A stretch of 64,000 bases of DNA, from assembly GCA_017354895.1 (NCBI GenBank), contig CP071497.1, positions 124,001 through 188,000 of the forward strand, read 5' to 3'. The position numbers were made by a program, and so were the translations under genes. The notes below the pieces were generated by a model that saw nothing but the letters and a program-made list of their open reading frames with translations, made no database searches and had not been told where the DNA came from. Position 1 is the stretch's first letter, and every line of letters starts with the position of its first letter. This stretch comes from Podospora comata. Taxonomy: Eukaryota; Ascomycota; Sordariomycetes; Sordariales; Podosporaceae. Shown one piece after another: positions 58,896 to 64,000 of this stretch.

Positions 58896-59114
58896 CCACA
58901 AAATAATTGGCACAGCAAAAGTAAGTTAGCCTATACCATATTATAAACCATACCTCAAAAGCAGATTAATAGGCCTTTTGAATATCTCTGAAGACCTTTT
59001 AGACTGTATTTAAGGGCCTATAACTATGTTTTAAGGCCAGACAATTATCCTTCAAAGCATGGTTCACAATATAATGTGTGGTTAACCTACCTTTGTGTGT
59101 CAATTATTTTGTGG
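58896..59114. mobile_element. MITE-like element with terminal inverted repeats
   Basis: A 219 bp AT-rich segment is bounded by inverted repeats of about 35 bp. The outer 14 bases CCACAAAATAATTG are identical at both ends and the inner part, GTAAGTTAGCC versus GTAGGTTAACC, is diverged. There is no coding capacity. A clear target-site duplication is not visible, so the exact ends and superfamily are uncertain. It lies in the gene-poor region. Confidence 0.72.
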
Positions 59115-60857
59115 TAAGGGTACTACGGGATGCTGTGCGAGTGTCACGGTCGGTCGGGTTTGGTTGTCGTGGTGAAGGGGTTACAGACGCCGAGGGTTCC
59201 TCTGCCGGTGCCATGCAGCCTGTTGTTTTTGACTGCCTTAGCTTTTCATGTTAGCCCTGGTGGTGCCAACTAGCATATCTTTTAGTGTTGGGAAGGATTT
59301 CTCGGGACCCGGGGCTGATGATGAGGGCTTGGCTTGCGCACATGGTAAAATGCGTCCCATCTGAAGGGTAAGGTTTGGGCAGTGTGCCTGATCGAGGTTT
59401 GGCTGAGACAGAGGTGGTGATGGTGATGAGGCGGCCTTCTTTGTTTTAGCGGATGGGTACGTACTTGGGGGGCTTTGGAGTGGTTTGACCTAGACTGGCC
59501 GAGATGGGCTGAAAGACACGGGAACAGGCAGGGCAAAAAGGAGGGCCAAAGAAAAGGCCGTTGTTTCAGGTTACCCGCATCATCATCACATCTTTGGTTG
59601 TTACCCTACCTTAGGTACCTGCTCACCCACACCTTATTTACCGCGTAGAGACGGGGAAGAAAATGCAACTGCAAGAGAGAAGCGTATCGGAGAGTCAGAG
59701 CGATCAGGGTATCTTGAAGCCACGGGGACAGTGGTGCACTGTGCTGGTACCTACGAGAGGGATGGTGGCTTGCGTGGCCTGCTCTCTGCAAGTGGGGTGG
59801 GGGTACAGAGCTGCGGTTTATCTGATGTTTCAACGCCACGGGGCAAGCCATCTAGGAACGAACCACACCTTATTGGGGGGGATGCAATGGAGTGAAAGAA
59901 GTGAGACATTGGGGATGATCATGTGGAAGCCATGATTTGGAGTTTGATGGTCCAAAAATAGAGGGTTTTTGGAGGATACAATATCGCGGGCTCTTGTGTT
60001 GGGTTGGTGTCGATGTGCTGGTGTCCCTTCACTCTACATGCTTGAGGAAACTTGAGGCAGGGTAAAGTCCGACAATGATAGGCGGCATGGATGGAGGTGT
60101 CAGTCAGTGAAATAGTGGTGTGGTTGCTGTGCAGGAAATAGCGTGGTGTGCTATATAAGGTAGCAGGTACTCCAAATTGCTCGTCAAGACGTTGGGATGA
60201 ATGAATTTCAGCCTCCTTGATGATCCCTTGGATGAGCCGTTAGTGGCTGTTATTGTTCCCCCCCAGTAACGTGCTACCCTATGGGTGCTCGATATACCAG
60301 GCACTCACTATGGTAAAAGTAAGATATCTGTCCGTCAGGAAAATGGATCAAGTATCATTTGAACATTTCCCATGCCATACGGCGCCATATCTGGTGTTTT
60401 TTCCACGATCCTCCCTCATTGGTACAACAGTACACAGCATACAGCTTCCCCTCAGTGTTGCAAGTCTGGCCTGACTCGACCTAACAACGAGCCACACAGC
60501 ATGATACAGCATCAGATAGCAGATAGCTACCCGCTAGGGAGGTGTAACAAGAGTACGGCATCCGAATTCCAAAAGCCATCCGTCGTGTTCCCCAAGCCTT
60601 GGAATCCCCACTCGTCGGTCAAATTCTTTTCCCTATACCGTCTCCAATACCGACCTATGCCACCGGCTCCTCTAGCCCCATGCTATATCTAGCAGCGTGT
60701 CGCCGCTCATGAGCTAAAAAGAAATCTAACGCACATGCCGCTGCATCTGAACAACGGCAAGGCTAAGCTCCGGGGCGGAAAGGCACAGGTGTCTTGTCTG
60801 TGCTCCGGCTCATTTTCGACCCTGGAATACCGTCCGCCTGACTGCTGCTCTATCCAG

Positions 60858-60878
60858 CTGCTGCTGCTGCTGCTGCTG
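60858..60878. repeat. (CTG)7 trinucleotide run
   Basis: Seven perfect CTG units in non-coding sequence. Confidence 0.9.
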
Positions 60879-62177
60879 CGAAACACGTACACCCGGCGCG
60901 GTGTGTGTCATCTGCGGTCCAACCCTGCCTCATGTTTCTTTCGTCGTGGTCCGGGCTCCCTGATTCGCTTGCCTGTTCGGCCGCGAGCATCAAGTCAGAC
61001 TGCACCTTGCCGAGATTTTCTTTCTTCAGTCACATTTTCCGGTTGGCATGGTTGGCTGCTGCTCGAGTTGAGCGGACACTGTGCAGCTGGACGTAGTGAT
61101 TCTGTTGCGAATCTTTGTCATCTACCTTTTCTCCCTGTGCTTTCTATTCGAAGAAAAGAATAAAGATGGATGGGTCATCGGACACAAACATATCCGGGAC
61201 CTTCGCTCTTCCGACTTTGTGTTGCTCCCAGTGCCGCAGCCATCCTGCCCGACATATGGATGTACGGTCTCGGTCCTAAACGCTTCTTGTTGTGTTGTGG
61301 GTATCTATTGACCTGTGGGCGAGAATCTCCGTCGCTTCAACATCTTTGATGTGACAAGGTTTGTTGCAAAGGACGTTTCTAGGATTGCTTGGTCATCCAA
61401 ATCTCTTGTTCGGCCAGGAAAGCGTGGTAAGGCACCTGAAGTTGTCTTAGACATTGTGGGAGCTCGGGTTCGGGAGAGCAGCTCTACAGTGCGCCATCCC
61501 GACAAATAGCGCGATACTCGTGCTTGAGTACCAAGGAATAGGGTTAGGCAGAGGCCTCCAAGATTGCTATCAGTTGGCCGGTTGTCACCTTGTGCTTGGA
61601 TGCGAATATATTTGACCAAGCATCGGCCAAGAAGAACCAGAACAGCCAGACTACCTTGCGATGTACTGAGGTGGCCTCTAGGGTAACACCAGCGGCTAGC
61701 AAAAAAGAGAGACATAGGGCGAGAAGGCTATCCTATTCGATCACCTGTGCAGTTCTGGACATGCTTGACATGTCGTCATCCACAATTCGAATCTTTTTTA
61801 AAGTTGAACGGACGGTTAGCCAAAGGCAGAGACAGTCTCATCGCCGGAGAGTGGGCCGGATCGTCGTCTGTGTGTGGCAGTGAACCTGTTTCTCGGATGA
61901 GGCCGAGCGACGCCGTCCCGGGCAACCAAACCATGCTTCTGGGTCAGACGTTTCACCTGTGTTGAGACTATAGCAAATGAAATGGCTGTCGGCAGTCGAG
62001 GCCGACGTGTGGTTGCCAAGGAAACAAATTTCGCCCCTTTTTAGCCCCTTAAATTCATCACATTGGTGGATTCTATCGCTTCCATGATGGTCTGCAGAGA
62101 GTCTTTTGTTATGATTATGATTAGTGTCTCTGTCTGACCAGGTAAATAGTATACCTATCTTGGTGTTGGCCTGCCCA

Positions 62178-62766
62178 TCAGATTCCGTTGCCCATTCTCT
62201 CCATCAGCTGCTCTTTTGTGGTGCCAAGCACGTCATCCATGATTTCAGCATTTGGAACCCCAAACGCGCCATATGGACGCTGCAACATGTCTCTGAGTGT
62301 CTCGTACTTTTGCCCCAGCTTTCGTGAATCCTCAGGCTCCATCTTGCGTTCGAGTTCGTCAAGGTCCCCATCGGTCTCTTCCCGGATATGAGGCTCCAGA
62401 TCAAGCCAGATGGCCTTGAGTGCCGACTCGAAGCTCTCCTCTGATGGGTCGTATTTGGCCATGTGGCGGAGTTTCGCGTTGATCTAATGCGAAGTCAGTT
62501 TGTGGTCAAGGTTCAACCTGAGCGTGCAAACAAAGCAAGCTTACACTGTTGTAGTCATCAGACAACCGCCGCTGTCGTTCTGATCCCCCGGAGATATGGT
62601 ACTCCAAGGCTGGGATAAGAGCGAGGTTCTCGACGATAAGGTAGCGGGCTAGGGCCCAAACAAACTCATCGGCGTTGCGCTCCTCGGGTTTGGTTTCTAC
62701 GAGGACGTGATATGCGTCGGTGATGCGCGCATGGTCGCGTTTGACGACTTGTGAGAGAGTAGGCAT
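62178..62766 (-). CDS. Hemerythrin-like HHE-domain protein (second copy)
   Basis: Two exons, 62766-62545 and 62483-62178, giving 175 residues. The start MPTLSQVVKRDHARI gives the first HHE histidine (RDHARITDAYHVL). Helix 2 has FVWALARYLIVENLALIPALEYH, in which the usual HxxxE pattern is shifted, with Glu and His spaced nine residues apart. Helix 4 has LDLEPHIREETDGDL. It is half-length and only distantly similar to the gene at 18761, so it is not a recent duplicate. This form resembles the fungal HHE proteins of about 180 residues I recall. A di-iron or other metal site is probable. It is divergent from the HET-domain gene across a 0.73 kb spacer. Confidence 0.85.
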
Positions 62767-63500
62767 CTTGTATGCTCGTTTTGTTGTTGATGTGGTTTGG
62801 TGAGAATGAGGTGAAAATAGTCAGTTTGCAAAAGAGCGTGAGTGACGGCGATGCCTGGTGGGTCTGCTATTGTAGGCGGTTTGGTGTGACGTCAACCACT
62901 GTAATTTTGGCAGTGACTTCGGGTCAACAGACACCACATGGAAACCCATCAACAGAGTTTTAAGAGTTGATTAAAATGTGGAGTGGGCAGTATGGAGCAA
63001 GTGGTAGTCGCGATTTGGAAATTGCGTAAGCTTCACTGCCTTTTGGCAATCAAAGGGAAACCACCAGTGACAGCAACCCAAACCAGTCAGTGGCAGGAAT
63101 ACCAGCAACAACACGCTGCACCGATGATGACGGCAGAGAGCAGCACCTGATTCGCAAAGAGCCTACACACGATACTGCGATCATGCGACGAGGGCCTGCA
63201 CTGACCATATGGCATCGATATCTGCATAGCCAGCATACATGTACAACTTTCAAGGAATTCGCAACTATCCGAGTAATGCTACACTATCGCATGGCATCTT
63301 TGGCTGTTGTGAATAGGATCCTTTGGTGGAGACAAGCCAGCATCAGAAGAACAACTATTGGCTCCCACAAGCAGCAAGTCGGGACAGGAATGACCCGACC
63401 CAACCCCTTTCTCCTCACCATCTGTGCTCGGGACTCTCACAGACATGGAGGAGAAAGCAAACCCATACCTTAACTAATCCAGGCACCACCATCCATCAAC
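62767..63500. promoter_or_regulatory. Divergent spacer, HHE protein / HET-domain gene
   Basis: About 0.73 kb holding two promoters. No gene or obvious motif is seen. Confidence 0.4.
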
Positions 63501-64000
63501 ATGAGGTCACCAACCGCTGTGACGGCCGATGATCACCAACGCTACCAGTACAAACCCCTTCCAACAGGAACATCCATCAGGGTGCTCCAAATCAAGGGTG
63601 TACAAGAGGGAAAGCTCTGCATTTCTCTCGAGTTGGTCGATCTTGCGGACGACCCTTTCTTCTACGCCCTATCCTATACTTGGGGCAACCCTCATGCCAA
63701 TGGCGTGGACTTCACCGAGCACTTCAACACCGTCTTGGGCGAGTACACCAGCGAGTCAAAAACCGAGACTGTTTGTCACGGAAAAAGCATCTACATACAG
63801 ACCAACTTGGCCGATTTTCTTCAGGAGCTCCAGAGCTCTCTCGAACAGCAAGACAGTCCCTTCCAAATACCCCGCAGCCATGAATTCCGGATCTGGGTTG
63901 ACGCTGTCTGCATCAACCAAGATGATCTCGCAGAGCGGGCTTTCCAGGTTCAGATGATGGGAGATGTGTACCGAAAAGCGGCCCGGACAATCATCTGGCT
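63501..64000 (+). CDS. HET-domain protein (start only, cut by window end)
   Basis: The start is in CATCAACATGAGG and the frame stays open to the window edge (166 codons seen). HET-domain blocks are clear: FYALSYTWGNP (block 1) and RIWVDAVCINQDDLAERAFQ leading into MMGDVYRKAARTIIW (block 2). HET domains act in heterokaryon incompatibility and related fungal immune-type cell death; they often stand at the N-terminus of larger NLR-like or orphan proteins. What follows the domain lies outside the window, so its type cannot be told. Confidence 0.93.
   Translation, partial: MRSPTAVTADDHQRYQYKPLPTGTSIRVLQIKGVQEGKLCISLELVDLADDPFFYALSYTWGNPHANGVDFTEHFNTVLGEYTSESKTETVCHGKSIYIQTNLADFLQELQSSLEQQDSPFQIPRSHEFRIWVDAVCINQDDLAERAFQVQMMGDVYRKAARTIIW

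Larger units (their letters stand above)
58051..62177. other. 4.1 kb gene-poor region
   Basis: Apart from a small inverted-repeat element (58896-59114) and a CTG run (60858-60878), I see no supported gene. A 64-codon plus-strand frame at 61315-61509 has protein-like composition but no known match. Frames on the other strand overlap it. Confidence 0.4.

Overview
The window is nuclear DNA of a filamentous ascomycete (Pezizomycotina, most like a Sordariomycete; the order is my inference). The evidence is short GT-AG introns of about 50-80 nt with CTAAC/CTGAC branch sites, CAACATG-type starts, an alpha-1,3-glucan synthase beside a GPI-anchored alpha-amylase, LaeA-like, HET and pisatin-demethylase-like P450 proteins, an HDEL ER signal, and intron-bearing nuclear tRNA genes. 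I rebuilt 21 intact or window-truncated protein genes, one decayed gene and four tRNA genes. Every multi-exon model sums to a whole number of codons, except the HET gene, which runs off the right edge.

Layout, left to right. 0-12 kb: a cell-wall alpha-glucan locus with a GPI-anchored GH13 amylase (minus) divergent from a 2389-residue alpha-1,3-glucan synthase (plus) across a 2.5 kb G-rich promoter. 12-20 kb: a cytosolic BNR/sialidase-like propeller, a secreted pepsin-type protease, a decayed tandem RNase H-like gene and a hemerythrin-like protein. 20-28 kb: an oligopeptide transporter and an ENA-type P-type ATPase. 28-34 kb: a LaeA-like methyltransferase divergent from a P450, followed by an aldo/keto reductase. 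34.5-37 kb: a secretory prolyl-4-hydroxylase-like oxygenase divergent from an ER-retained, CxxC-less PDI-like protein. 37-47 kb: housekeeping genes (mevalonate diphosphate decarboxylase, RUS1/DUF647, cytochrome c heme lyase, Kgd4, a four-helix membrane protein) and two tRNA-Ile genes. 47-51 kb: tRNA-Lys, tRNA-Ala and an IlvD/Edd dehydratase paralogue. 51-62 kb: a gene-poor stretch around one Ser/Pro-rich protein of unknown function, including a small MITE-like element. 62-64 kb: a second hemerythrin-like gene and the start of a HET-domain gene.

How genes may work together. The amylase and glucan synthase very probably act on the same wall polymer; this pairing is known in Aspergillus. The P4H-like and PDI-like proteins share a 375 bp promoter and resemble the two halves of animal collagen prolyl 4-hydroxylase: an oxygenase with no ER-retention signal and a PDI subunit that supplies one. 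I consider this the best candidate for an undescribed system. The methyltransferase, P450 and reductase could be a small tailoring set, but no backbone synthase lies in the window. I saw no retrovirus-like element, CRISPR array or polyketide/peptide synthase.
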